From Ficedula albicollis (lineage: Eukaryota; Chordata; Aves; Passeriformes; Muscicapidae): a DNA stretch of 64,000 bases. Below the pieces are notes generated by a model. It worked only from the letters and a program-made list of their open reading frames with translations, was not told the origin of the DNA and searched no databases. Positions 13,001 to 25,100 of this stretch are shown here, one piece after another. Within the stretch, counting starts at the first letter, position 1. Each line of letters starts with the position of its first letter. The stretch covers positions 129,971 to 193,970 of the forward strand of contig NW_004775936.1 of NCBI RefSeq assembly GCF_000247815.1, given 5' to 3'. A program made the position numbers and the translations under genes.

Positions 13001-13976
13001 AATTTCCCTCGTGGGTTGTTTGCCTTTACAAAGACTTTCAAAGCAGTCCTTCTTCACTGATCCTTCACAACCACTGAAACATTGGGAAGGCATACACACT
13101 GTGACAGGAAACAATAAAGTTGAGGCAGTTCCCAGCTGAGGGTGATGTGGCACCATACATCCATCACACAGATTTAGGCATTAGACAGAAAATTAAGCAG
13201 CTTGTTGAAGATGTGGCTCTGTGCCTGAGTGTTGGAAGGAAACACAACACTTCCCATCATTAAATGAGGATTTAATGTCCAGGGTGCCCAAATGTTTCTC
13301 GTTTTTTCGGAAGCAAACCTTCATTAGCATGTTTGTTTAAGCAGTACAAACTGTGCTGTGCTGTGCTGTGCTGGTGGCCACCAGGCTCTGGCTGCAGCTT
13401 CCAAAGGGCACTCAGACATCAGCTGCATGTATCTTCTTTATTCTGCACTGAGAAAACAGCATTTTAAAGGGTCAGATTGCTGACTGCTGAAAAGGGGAAA
13501 TAGGTTCATAAAACCTGTGGCAGTAGGTGCAGAACTGTATCAATGTTTTAATTCTTTAATTTTTCAAGTTCTTCTAATTTTTTCCCCTTTATTTCTGCTT
13601 GCAGGACATTTTTATTCAAGGGTGGTAAGATCCCAGAAATCAGAGTTGGTAATGTAAATTGTGACCTGACTTTGATGTTAGCCTTGATCACTGCCTGCTG
13701 AAACAGCTGTGCCTTAAGAAATACTGACTATGATAAATCCAGCTCTGCAGGGAAACATGCTCTGAGAGATGTTTTTGGAGCTCTGAGGGATGTTTTTGGT
13801 GCTGTGAGGTATGTTTTTGGTGCAGAACAATGGAGCCAGCCTGATTTCCCAGGAGAGATGGCAGCTGCACCACCAGGGAAGCTGCTGGCAGGTGATGAGG
13901 ATAGATTATCTGGGTGGTGAGATCAGTCCTTACAGGGGTGTTCTGCTTTTAAATGTTGCTCCTGCCTTTGTAGCCA
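10021..13976. other. Non-coding DNA, no gene seen
   Basis: About 4 kb without a supportable gene. It contains a G11 run at 10115-10125 and a short (CTGTG)n run near 13349-13371. Minus-strand open frames near 11018-11269 and 11393-11638 are rich in Ser/Lys but match nothing I recognise. A 30-bp stretch near 11368 resembles part of the LTR-like element but is too short to call. Confidence 0.45.
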
Positions 13977-14498
13977 TGTTGGAACCCACAAACCTGGGAT
14001 TTCTGAGCTTTCTGAGCTTTCTGAGCTTTCTGAGCTTTCTGTGCTTTCTGGAACTGACCCCCAGCAGAACACTGCTTTTGAGAAGGCTTCCAAATTTGAG
14101 TGATGGAGTTAGAGTCAAAGGTATGTAGTTAAATAGAAGTGTGTGATTTCACATGGTGAAGGTTTTGGAATTTGAAGGCTTTATAATATAGCAATGGGTA
14201 TGAGACAAGATGAAGGGTTTTGGGTGTTGTCTGTTTTTGTCTTCTTCCTTCTTCTTCATGGTTTCAGACAGTAGTTTCTGGTTGGACAGCTAGTGCTGCA
14301 CTGCGGGTCACAGGATTTTGGTTATTGGGTCAAAAGTATAAATAATACAGGTATTAATTCTCTATTGGACTGTTTAGCTTTAAGAGACCTTGTAACTAGC
14401 TAAATTCAGCTCCATTTTGCTCACTTTTAGCTGGTAGCTAAGAGTGCTGCAGAACTCTGTACTTTAGATAAGATTTAATAAACAACCAAGCCCCAACA
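13977..14498 (+). mobile_element. LTR-like element, copy 2 (probable solo LTR, about 522 bp)
   Basis: The same element as 694-1190 but better preserved. It starts TGTTGG and ends CCAACA, a perfect 6-bp inverted terminal repeat of the TG...CA type expected of retroviral LTRs. A TTTAATAAAC polyadenylation-like signal lies about 25 bp before the end. A 10-bp repeat (TTTCTGAGCT, about five units) is expanded at 13998-14045 and is absent from copy 1. No adjacent gag, pol or env sequence is visible. The flanks (TAGCCA before, TGAGAA after) show no target-site duplication, so the boundaries are provisional. ERV assignment is inference from the LTR features. Confidence 0.58.
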
Positions 14499-17031
14499 TG
14501 AGAAAATTAGTTTTCTCTGTGTTTTTAATCCTGGCTCTGAGTGAAGGCAGAAGAAAATGAAGACAAGGCACTGGTTAAGTAGCACAAACACCATGATTAC
14601 AGAGCCAGGCCTTTTCCAGGGGTGAGGCTCTGTGCTTACAGCAAACCCACACTCCTGCCCCTGAAAGCTCCTGCCTTGATTCCCCAGTATTTTCTTGCCC
14701 TTGGGAGAGACTGACAGCACTAGAGCTTCACTTGCTCTGAGCCATGAAAATCCCAGGCTCCCAGCCCCAAAACAAGGCTTTCCTGAGCCCTGTATCCTTC
14801 ACAAGGACGTGGGACAGCAGCGAGCCCAGCGAGGCTTTGGGAGCATCCTGGATTTGTCTGGTGTGGCACAGGGGGAAAGCATCTTCTGGAGAACAAAGGA
14901 GCATCTATCCTGTTTGCTTCTAATTCTTGAACAGCCTTGGGAGAGAAGAGAGGGGTGGAAGGACCCAAACTGGTTTGTTTGTCCCAGGAAAAAGAAGAAA
15001 CTGGGTGCACAGTGTGAAATCAGTGGTTCAGCAAAGACAGGAGTCTACAGGGAATTTGGCTTCATTCAGCCTGCTAATTAAACTCAAGGATTGTAGTCCT
15101 TTTCATTAATGGAGCTATGACCTAAAAGGCAAAATAATGTGCCTTGGTCTCTGTGAGGGAATTTTCTGCCCAGCGTGGGGACCCAGAGCAGAGTGGCAAC
15201 AGAGTGATGAAGCTGCTGCATCTGAGGTACAACAAGCCCCAGGGCTGGGAAGGAGGCTGTGAGGGGTTCTTTCATGCCTGGTAGGAGTAACTGGCCTAAA
15301 GTGAGAATAACTTAAAAATAAAAAACAAAGTCCTCAGTTATGACTGCCAGAGGAACACCTAGAACAGCCCTCTGATTTGAGGGGAATGTAGAGAACTGCA
15401 GCTGGCTAACAATGCCCAGTCCATTTTTGAAAACAATCTCAGTTCCTGTGTCTGAAACAAGTTTCCTGGATCTCTAGAGGATCTTATTTCAACTCTAAAG
15501 CCTCATTTTAAGAATTAACTCAACGTTTCAAACAAGCTGTTGGAATTTCAGTGGTGCTGCAATTTGCCATCTGCTATTTTTCTAATTCTAGCTTATGCTC
15601 AGATAAATTTGGCTCATTTTCACAAAAGTGTGTTCTAGGACTTGCATGTTCTGGTACTGCATGATCCTCTTGGGTTTATTCATGGACTGTGTGGGTACCT
15701 GGGGATGGGGTCTCACAACTGAGAAGGTTTCTGACGTCTGTTCCTAAACTTCCTTTTTTCCCAATTAAAGAAATGGTTCCAAACAACACAGGCTTTACCG
15801 TTCTGGAAGGGAAGTGAGAGGAGCATCAGTCACTGTAGTCTCTGCTTGATTTGGTGTGGGTTTTGGTGATTTGACTTGCAGGAGGAGTGCTATGCTATCA
15901 CTAACACTTCTACTGCTCTAAATAAAAGAGATGCTCAGGGTCTGCCTTCCCTCTCTTTTTTTAGATGTTGTTGCTGTTACGAAAGCACGAACTCCATAAC
16001 TGATGGGCAGATTTCCAAAATGTGTGAGGGCTTAGCAAGGTTAACATTCCAGAGGAGTAACAATACAGAGCCTGTCTGGGTCCTGGTTAACCTAGCAGTT
16101 GTCAAGGGCTGGGCCTTCTCTGCATTCCAGGCTACTGTAATAATTTCCTGTATTTGCACATACCATCTTTTAAGTTTGTTTCCCAGCTACTGTGTCCAAT
16201 GACATATAGGCTTATGTTCTGATAGTTCCACTGAAGTTTCACACAAACATCAGGGAGGTTTGGATCAGAGTCTTTCCCTGGTGTGTGATATCCACTCCTG
16301 CCCTGTCCTTTGGATCCCCCACTCTCAGTGTGCCTTAATTCTGTCACAGTGTCACTTCAGCAGAGAGAGCTTCAGAAAATGCTGCATGAAGGGCATGCTT
16401 TTATTCCTTTATGGGCAGAACCCCTAATCCTGTTTGCAGTCACACAGACTGCTGCCTGGGAAGGGAATCACAGAGAAGGAAAGCTCCAGGGAAGGAGCTC
16501 CAGTGCCACTGTTGTACTATAAACACTAGGTGTGTTATATGGGAGTGCTGTTAAGGGTCAAAGAGCAATGTAAGAGTGAACTTTGCTGCACTACAAGGCA
16601 AAACAAACACATTTCCTTCCTCCCCTTCACAAAAGCAAGGTTGACTATCTGGAGACTTCTGAAATGAGATGGTGTTAGCAAGTTTCTTGAAGAAAAATTA
16701 AATGTAGGGTAACTAATAGAATTTATTGAAACCTGGGAAATTATATTGCCTGTTTCCAAGCACAGTAAGCTGTAATATTCCATAGGAGAGCACTGAAATC
16801 ACTTGACTGTTACAGGCTAGTGTGATAGATGGACCTGAGGAGTGCACTTCTTGTCTTGCTGCAGAGTAAGTGCCTGCAAACCCAGCCCTTCTCACACCCA
16901 AAAAAAAGTCAGCCATGCTCTTTACCTGTAAGGGGCACCTGAGGCCACCTGTGATTTACACCCACCCATGGATGGGCTGGGCTTGTTTTACTCATGCTGC
17001 ACATGAGGAAGAAGCCAGGTTCCAGAGCAGA
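14499..17031. other. Non-coding DNA, no feature seen
   Basis: About 2.5 kb with only chance open frames. The 128-codon one at 14695-15081 has no recognisable motif and is mirrored by another frame on the opposite strand. No repeat family was recognised. Confidence 0.5.
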
Positions 17032-17116
17032 CTTTGCACAGTTCCATGGAGGCTGGGCTTTCACTGCTGAGCTTTTCAGTCTTTGCACAGTCCCATGGAG
17101 GCTGAGCTTTCACTAC
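17032..17116. repeat. Two-copy tandem duplication, 49-bp period
   Basis: CTTTGCACAG...CCATGGAGGCTG...GCTTTCACT occurs at 17032 and again at 17081 with a few substitutions; the second copy ends about 17116. The structure is a simple local duplication. Confidence 0.8.
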
Positions 17117-18940
17117 TGGCCTCTCACTGCTCGGCACATCCCAGCCTCACCCCTCCTGGTCCAGGTGAGCCCAGAGCTGTGTGCCAGGAGCCAGTGCCCT
17201 GCTCAGACACCCTGCAGCAGGTGAGGTGGGCAGGGGGATGCCAGGGGCTCCTTTTGGACCTGGCCAACATCTGCTGAGCTTCAATTCTCTGCAGAGCTGA
17301 GTGAGCTTTACCCTGGGACAGGTAACCTCAGCACTGCAGGCACACCAAACTAAGCAGGGGGCTGGCTGTAGGTGCTGCAAGAAGGAAATGGATTCAGTAT
17401 GTTCCATTTCCCCCCCAAAATACTACATTCCTCATTTTTTTGAGGCTCATATATAGCACAGTGCCTGCGATTTGTATGAGGATGTGCATACAGGCACGTG
17501 TGTGACCTCTGTGGGGTCACAGAAAACACAATTCTGAAGTGTACATCTCAGTACCCAAATGGAATGGTGAAAAACCTAAAAAAGAAATTAAGAGAGAAAT
17601 GAGGGCAGTAGTCTGCCAAATGCTGCTCAACTGTGCTCTTTGTCAGGGTGATTTCTTTAGATGTTGACCTGTCAGCAGCTATTTTGAAAGAAGCCAGGAT
17701 TTTGGTCAGCAAATGCAAGGTGACCTGATGCTTGCAGTCAGCAGGTTTCAGAGCCAGGCTACTGAGGAGCAAAGATTTCAGTGCTATTTATATTCCTTTT
17801 CAGCTGTGAATTTTCAAGTACTTTGCATCATTTAAGCCTAAATATGGACAGATGTTGAATGTTTTCAGCTAGCAGTGAGGTCACAAGGATGTGAGGTAAA
17901 ATCCACATAATGAGCTGAGCTCATAAGGTCAGCCCTATCCCTATTATTTGAGGAAATTTTACTGAAACACCATCATATTAGTTTAGTCCTCATGTTCTCC
18001 CACATTTATTAAAAAGGCTACTACTTAAGCAGAGACAATCTCTGCAGGTGTTAGGCAAGGGAGGGTGGTTATTAAAGAGTGGTTATTGCAGTCCTGTCTT
18101 GGACACCAACATGGTCTGGATCAGCATAGTTGTGTTGTGATTAATGGCCTTATCAAAACTCAGAAAAATTACAGGACTTACACAAAGGAATGTAATATCC
18201 TGTGCTACCAGCACAGAACTTAATAATGAGTCAAAGCATGAAAGCGTTTGATGCCATTAATAAAATCTATCATGGGATGCAGGGAAGCATTTGCAATTGC
18301 ATCAGTCCTTGGGAAGAAGGCAGACAAGACAGCTGTGGTGATGGAAAAGATAATACATTAAAGAAAAATTAACATATCTTCGGGGATCTTTTTAGCAAGA
18401 GGTGAAGGGAAGCTTTTGTTCATTAAGGGAAGCTGCACTTGTCTGAAAGCTGGAGAACATCATGGGCAGAAATCTCACTGTTAGAGGAAGCATTCCTAAA
18501 GTGGGCCCCCTTAGAGGTGCCTGGGTGGTTTATTAACCAGTGCTGCTTCTTCAGGTGGAAGTTGCAGCTGCAGTTGTGCTTTACCTTTGTGTCAGCTCAG
18601 GAGTCCTTCTGGAGAATGCACCCACCGCTCCTCTCATCTATTCCAGCTGATGGTAGCAATGAAAATGCTGTGAGTGTAAAGGTTCTTAGTTTTAGCTGTA
18701 AAACTCCTTAAATCTCCAGAACCTGGAGTTATTGTATTCTTTGCTTGTTAAATTCTTGCCTGGCTTTGCCTTTCCTTGAGCACTGAAATGTGCAAGCCTT
18801 GTGGCCAGTTCATTCCTTGTTGGCTTCACCCCCTGAAAAGATGGGGATGCTTTCATCCTTGTACACTCCTGTGAAATAGGAAACAACAGGTTTCAAGTCA
18901 CCAGATCAAGACAGGAGGCACAGGATGCAAACACTGCATC
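17117..18940. other. Non-coding DNA, no feature seen
   Basis: About 1.8 kb with no supportable gene, RNA or named repeat. Confidence 0.5.
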
Positions 18941-19415
18941 TGGGAATTGCCTGAGAGCCTCTGGAAGGTGACTAGTTTTGTATCCTGCTCTTTTGCAATT
19001 CAGAGGAGCAGCTGGGGGAGCTGGGCTTGTTCAGCCTGCAGAAAAGGAGGCTCAGGGGAGACCCTATCACCCCCTACAGGAGGATGGAGCCAGGTGGGTT
19101 GGTCTCTTCTCCCAGGTAACAAGTGATGGCATGAGAGGAGATGGCCTCAAGTTGTGCCAGGGAAAGTTCAGGTTGGAAATTAGGGAAAATTTATTCAACA
19201 GAAGGGTTGTCAGGCGTTGCAGCAGGCTGCCCAGGGAAGTGGTGGAATCAACACCCCTGGAAGTTCTCAAAAAACAGGTGGATGTGAAGCTGGTGAGTAA
19301 TTACCTGAGAGCCTCTGGAAGGTGACTAGTTTTCTATCCTGCTCTTTTGCAATTCAGAGGAGCAGCTGGGGGAGCTGGGCTTGTTCAGCCTGCAGAAAAG
19401 GAGGCTCAGGGGGAA
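18941..19415. repeat. Serial segmental duplication involving a CR1, units A and B
   Basis: A segment beginning GAATTGCCTGAGAGCCTCTG appears at about 18944, again (as TAATTACCTGAGAGCC) near 19300, and a third time near 19413. Unit A carries the whole CR1 segment. Unit B stops at the GAGGCTCAGG point after about 115 bp, and unit C again carries the whole CR1 segment. Such nested copies fit two successive unequal exchanges, or an assembly error inside a repeat. Confidence 0.88.
18990..19295 (+). mobile_element. CR1 LINE 3' region, copy A
   Basis: The sequence follows the conserved CR1 3' region in order: GAGGAGCTGGGCTTGTTCAGCC-like, GGAGGCTCAGGGGAGACC, GGTTGGTCTCTTCTCCCAGG, GAGGAGATGGCCTCAAGTTG, TTAGGGAAAATTTATTCA, GTTGTCAGGCGTTGCAGC, CTGCCCAGGGAAGTGGTGGA and CCCCTGGAAGTTCTCAAAAA. 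It is interrupted by the next duplicated unit at about 19296, before the normal CR1 terminus. The open frame is a decayed remnant of the element, not a host gene. Confidence 0.85.
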
Positions 19416-19840
19416 TTGCCTGAGAGCCTCTGGAAGGTGACTAGTTTTGTATCCTGCTCTTTTGCAATTCAGAGGAGCAGCTGGGGGAGCTGGGCTTGTT
19501 CAGCCTGCAGAAAAGGAGGCTCAGGGGAGACCCTATCACCCCCTACAGGAGGATGGAGCCAGGTGGGTTGGTCTCTTCTCCCAGGTAACAAGTGATGGGA
19601 TGAGAGGAGATGGCCTCAAGTTGTGCCAGGGAAAGTTCAGGTTGGAAATTAGGGAAAATTTATTCAACAGAAGGGTTGTCAGGCGTTGCAGCAGGCTGCC
19701 CAGGGAAGTGGTGGAATCAACACCCCTGGAAGTTCTCAAAAAACAGGTGGATGTGAAGCTGGTGAGCACAGCAGTGCTGGATTAGCAGCAGGACCTGATC
19801 ATCTCTGAGGTCTTTTTCAGCCTGAACTGTTCTGGGATGC
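19416..19840 (+). mobile_element. CR1 LINE 3' region, copy C, with terminus
   Basis: The same segment as copy A with almost no differences (for example GATGGCATGAG versus GATGGGATGAG). It continues past the point where A is broken into GCAGTGCTGGATTAGCAG, CTGATCATCTCTGAGG and TTTTTCAGCCTGAACTGTTC, which is the usual CR1 3' end. This shows the original insertion is copy C or a common parent, and that copy A is a duplicate of it. Confidence 0.85.
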
Positions 19841-21950
19841 TGCACAGTCACTTGCCAAAAAAACTGTGCCCAGACTCGAGGAGAGGGAATCCCAGGTGGC
19901 CACTGGCATTTGGTCACTTGAAATCTGGCACAAAGCAGAGAGGCAGGGTTGAGAGAAGCAGGCAGGTCTGCAGTATGCAGGGTATATACAGATTTTTCAC
20001 CACCCAACTCTGGTACAAAGCATGATCATGAACAGGCATGAACAAAGCATGAACATGAGCACGAACAAGGTTCCAGGATTGTCTGTGGGAGGCTCCTGCT
20101 CCTGCCCAAGGTCTCAGTGGCTGCTCCCCTGTTGGTTCTGCTGGCAGTGATGCTCACCAGGCACTGCAGGAGCTCTCAGTCTCTCAGTTCTGGGTGCTGC
20201 TGAGATCATCCTGATTGTGCTCAGAGGAGGAGCAAAGGCCAGATTTCAGGTTTTTCTTCTGTCAGAAAGCTGGAGATATTCTGTCCTTCCTAACAGTCTA
20301 AACTGGCTCTTAAACACCCTGCTCTTATTAATGAGCAGATATTTTCATTGCTGTGGCTGAATGACTTAAAATAATTGAGAGCTGACTGGGCACATGGCCA
20401 AAGTTGTGAGCTAGAAAAATCAAATCACTTATGGATTTTTCTCCTTATTCAGCCTACTTGAACCACCTACTGATGCAAAGCCTGGAGGTCACAGGTTGTC
20501 ATAAAGCTGAATGTGAGATTATTTTAAATGAATCTCATTGAGCTGGCTTAGTTTCATATAAGACTGAGGTATATTCATTTACCCCAGCTAAGCTCATCTT
20601 TTTACAGGGCTTTACTCAGCTCACCTTTCTTTTTTCTGCTCTCCAATATTTGTCAGTCTGAACCATCCAGCTACAGAGGGCTTGCAAAAGGACCACTCAA
20701 TGAATTGTAATCTGAACAAGAAGCCTCCAAACTTGGTAGTGGTTCAGGGATGCTCTCTCAGGGTGTTGCCTACATCTGCTGCTTGCTCATTGAAGCGTTT
20801 CTTCAGCTGCAACCTGTTCACTCCTCCCAAGATGCTTGCCAGGGGAAAACCTGCCAGGTGCTTCTGAGATGCTGAAGATGCATGCAGGCTGCCTGTGACA
20901 GGCTTTGTTCCCTGCAGGGAGCATCTCTCTGGTGCTGACTGAGCTCCCCCAGGCACTGGAGCCCTGCAGCTGCACTGCCCTGGCTTCAGGAGATCCCTGC
21001 AGGTCACTGATACCAAGGTGCCTAAAACTCTTGCACATCAGCTCTAGCCCAGGGAGGAGCAGAGGATGGGAGCTGACCTGGAAAGGAAATGCTGGATGCT
21101 CTCACTTGATTCACCTGCTCTGCTTTTTTTAGCACGGCACTGTTAAACACAGTGCCTGTCAGCAGAGTTCCAGTTTGTTCCCTTTCAATCCTCCTGATTA
21201 TTTGTCAGGAGGTTATTAAAATAAAATCTGAAAGGAAAACACACCTGCTAGGTGAAGACAGATTATTGAAGTGTCAGGAGAAAACCTCCTCCATATGCAC
21301 TGCAATAAAAGCAAATACTCTTAAAATAGACTTCCGTGGCTTGCATAATAATTGGAGCACCATTTACTGAGGAGACAGCATCAATGTAAGCAAGGAAACT
21401 TTCCTGTCTGGTGGTGGAGGGTGAGGAAATGCTGTATCAAAGTGCCTCAATCACTGCTTTAAAACTATAATCTGTGTCAGTCACACTGAGAACACATCGT
21501 GTGTTCTTTTGCACCATCTGCCCAACAATTGGTTGAACTTAGTCTGAAAGTGATGGAAAAGCAGCCCTCAGTAACTTGAGAATATGACATTTATCACATT
21601 TAACACCTACTGAAGAAAATGTCTGCTAATAAAAGGGTGTGCTAAAATGATAATGGAGAATTTCTTTGGGTTTCTGTCTTCATTTCTGTATAAAAGTGGT
21701 GATGAAATGCTACCATCTTGCTTGTCAATGTGTAATTGGCTTTTAATGGTTGGCTGCTAAGTAGTAATTTTTTTCCTTTTACTGGTTGCAAAGAGGAAAT
21801 CTTTTGATGGGACTTTCCCAGCCTGGAGGAGGTGAAACTGTTTCACTGTCTTTAACTGTAGATGTACCTTAGATGCATCCTATGCTTAGGTGAGCCTCTC
21901 CTATCCCATCACCTCCACCCTATCCTATGCACAGATGACTTTTGTTTAAG
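19841..21950. other. Non-coding DNA, no feature seen
   Basis: About 2.1 kb with only short chance frames. A small ATGAACA-type repeat lies at about 20025-20070. Nothing else was recognised. Confidence 0.5.
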
Positions 21951-22108
21951 TTCCACACTGTTGCATTAATTCAATTTTTAATTTAAATTGTAATTTTTAG
22001 TTTAATTCACACAATCGAATGAATTGTGTGTTCCACTGTTGCATTAATTAAATTTTTAATTTAAATTGTAATTTTTAATTTAATTCACACAATCGAATGA
22101 ATTGTGTG
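21951..22108. repeat. Tandem duplication (80 + 78 bp) carrying an 8-bp-stem hairpin
   Basis: Copies at 21951-22030 and 22031-22108 differ at a few positions. Each ends in a perfect inverted repeat, CACACAAT-CGAATGA-ATTGTGTG, at 22008-22030 and 22086-22108. Each also contains the self-complementary AATTTAAATT. The two hairpins are therefore iterated. I know of no regulatory element of this exact form and assign no function. Confidence 0.9.
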
Positions 22109-25100
22109 TTGCCTGATAGTGAGGGAAGGTGCATGCACAGACCAGGCATCAGCACACCACAATGCCAAGCCCTGAATAATTCAGAGTGTGAGGTGGTGAT
22201 TTTGCATTTGTCAGCTGTGGCTGTCTTGCCAAGAGCTCCACTTGCCCTCCTTGAGAAGCAGGAGCACAAGGCAGAGATGGTTTTGTGCATGGCAGCCTTT
22301 GGGAGAGAGGGCCTGTCCTGTCCCCTGCCTTTCTGAAACTGCTGTGGTGACATCCTCTCTGTGACAAAAGGCAGATGTGCACATGGCTCTGCACTCTGAG
22401 TGCCAGGCAGAAATTAAGAAAGGCTCTGACATTGGACGTGTTGATGCCATCCTGTGCTTGACTGAGTGGTTGGTTAATTTGTTTTTTGGGGTTTTTTATT
22501 TGCTTGTTTGTTTTGGGTTTTTTTTTGTTTTTACCATTTTATTTCAGAGGATAAATTGCAAATATTTTCTGTAAGCTAGTCTTTCTTTGGCAGGTTCAGA
22601 GATGAAACCTTATGAATCTTATGGCTAGTATCAGATCCCCTTAGATACATAAACACAGAATCACATTCTAGAGGACAGAGAAGTTGTGCTGTTTTATCCC
22701 ATTACTGTCTGCAAAGAAGGTGTCTCAAAGACTTTTTGTGCTAACAATTACAGAAGAGGAATAAATTTTTTGTCTAAGATATTAATAAGATGGCAACAGT
22801 AACCAGTCAAATCCTGAAATTATTCTAATGAGAGCATGGACTAATGCTCCACATGGTGATCAGTGCATTTATAAATCTCTCACCAGGACTAGCAGAAGCC
22901 TGTGTTTGAGCACACCTGTGTTACCTGGAGCCACTCGAGTGCTCCTCTGCACCATGGAAATTCTCTCTCAGAGAAAAGACTCTTTGCAATTTTTGTTTGT
23001 GTTACAGATCATCTCCATATCACAGTGACTTCACAGTATTGAAAAAAGACTGCTTTTTTTTTTTTAATCCTGTGAATGTGACATTCTTATCTGTCTTTTT
23101 TAGCCTATGATGCCTGTCAAAAATGAACTGTGAAGGGAAGGGGTGGGGGAGTCTTAAACATTGAGAGAAATGTAACTTGAGTGAAATCTAATCTGAGTGA
23201 CATGTTCACCTTCCTATTTCCTTTAAATAAGGAGGACAAAGGCTCTTTTGCAAGTGAGGAAAGCTGAGTTAAGCTCTGCTGGTTTGCCAGCCAGGGTTCA
23301 GTCCTTGCTGTGTGTCTGAACTGGTTCAGGGGATGAGGAGCTGGATATTCTGGATCAGCATGGGTGCTCAAAGCAGGAGTGTTCTCCAGGGCAGGCAAAA
23401 GTAAAAATGACTGCACTGCTGCCTGAATGTGCAGAATGCTAAATGCAGTAAAAGACAGGAGAAGCTCCTTTTCATCTTGCAACTTAAATGTTAAACTTCT
23501 AAAGTTCTGTGAGTTCTCATTTTTGCCCTTGAGGGGGAGTAATAGCTGTGGAAGGTGTACATTTGTGTCACAGGAGAAAGATGGAAACTGTGACTCTCTT
23601 ACCTTTTCATGTTCTATCTATGATGTGAAAGGCTTGCTCTGAAAGGGCATTTCACCAAAATAGAGTCTTGGTGTTTCTGAGCAGGCTCAGGTTTAACAAT
23701 ATCCAGTTCTGTAACTATCAGACAGTGGTGTTAGTCTGCAATAAGAAAACTTTCCAGCCCCAGCATTAAGCAGCAGTGTTTCCAGCCAGTGCTCATGGAT
23801 TTCATGTTTTCACGTGGTCAATGGAAGCTGCCCTCTGGGAAAGACAAGTCTTCACCTTTTTGCACTGTGTCATAACCAGCGGAGGACAAACATATTCTGA
23901 ATGTACTTTTCCAGCTTTGTGACTGCAGACCTCACTTTTCATACTTGATCTGTCACCTAACTATGCCTGACATGTTTTTCTTTAACTGATGCAATGAAAT
24001 TTATTGTCCATTAAGTTCCTTTATGAATGAGCTCTGCTTCCCTCAAAGAAAAATGTGTAAATACACACCCTCTGATTTACACTTTTGCCAAATATTTCAT
24101 GTTCCAACCCAGCCAGCTTTGACCAGTTGATGAAATTGTTGGTCTCTGATGCAGATTAATTCTAAGAAAGCAATCTGGTGAAATGCAAAGGCAAAGCCCA
24201 GCAGCAGCAATGCATGAATTACTGGTGTTGAGCCTCCTTTAGCCTCTATCTGTGTTCTCTTGCAGCTCTGCTAGATATTTCTTTCACAGGAAGAAAAAGA
24301 AAAAAAAAAAATCAGCTTTTGGTGATGGCATTTGGCAAGATTTGAATCAGGGTTCCAGATTTGTCCTGCCAGTGACAGAGGGTATGATGTGAGACTTGTG
24401 GCAAACTCATTGGTTCTCCCCCCTTATGAATTAAAACAGAGATAACAGAGAGGTTTTCCCTGGTTTTATTGTCTGTCTTGGCACAGTATTTTATCACAGT
24501 TAGGTTTAATCTGATTTAGCTGCCTAATGAACACGTTAAAACTTGTAAAACATTGCAGGAATTCTCAATGCTGATGGTGGGCAGAGTGGACAATAGGCAT
24601 GAGAGAGAATGGGACTTGAAGGGGAAATCCTCCTCTTTTTGAAGGACAACTAAAACCAGAATCTTAAGCACACTTTTTTTGGCTTTTTTGTCAATTCTGA
24701 AGATTTAGATTTTTGGTGTCAGAACTGTCTTTTCTACAAATAACTACCCAGCATTTAATAATACTGCTGTAGCATATATTGATCTGGGGTATTATTTCTA
24801 TAATAATTGGAACAAATCCAAAGATTTATTTATGTAGGGAATAGTCAAATTCACTGTCTCTTATACATGAGACTGTAAAGCCTTCTATGGAAGGGATAGA
24901 AACCTTCACTGTCAACATTAGAACTAAAATAAAACAGTCTGAAATCAGGGATGCTGCAGCCGCTGCTATTGCCAGCCCTCTGTGACAGCTCCAGAGGGGA
25001 GCACATCCTCTGCCTGAATTTGGGCTAACACAGCTGTGTCAGCCTCACCACTGCTGCTTAGCTCTCACCCTCTCTGCCTGCTACTCTGCTTTTTTTGGAA

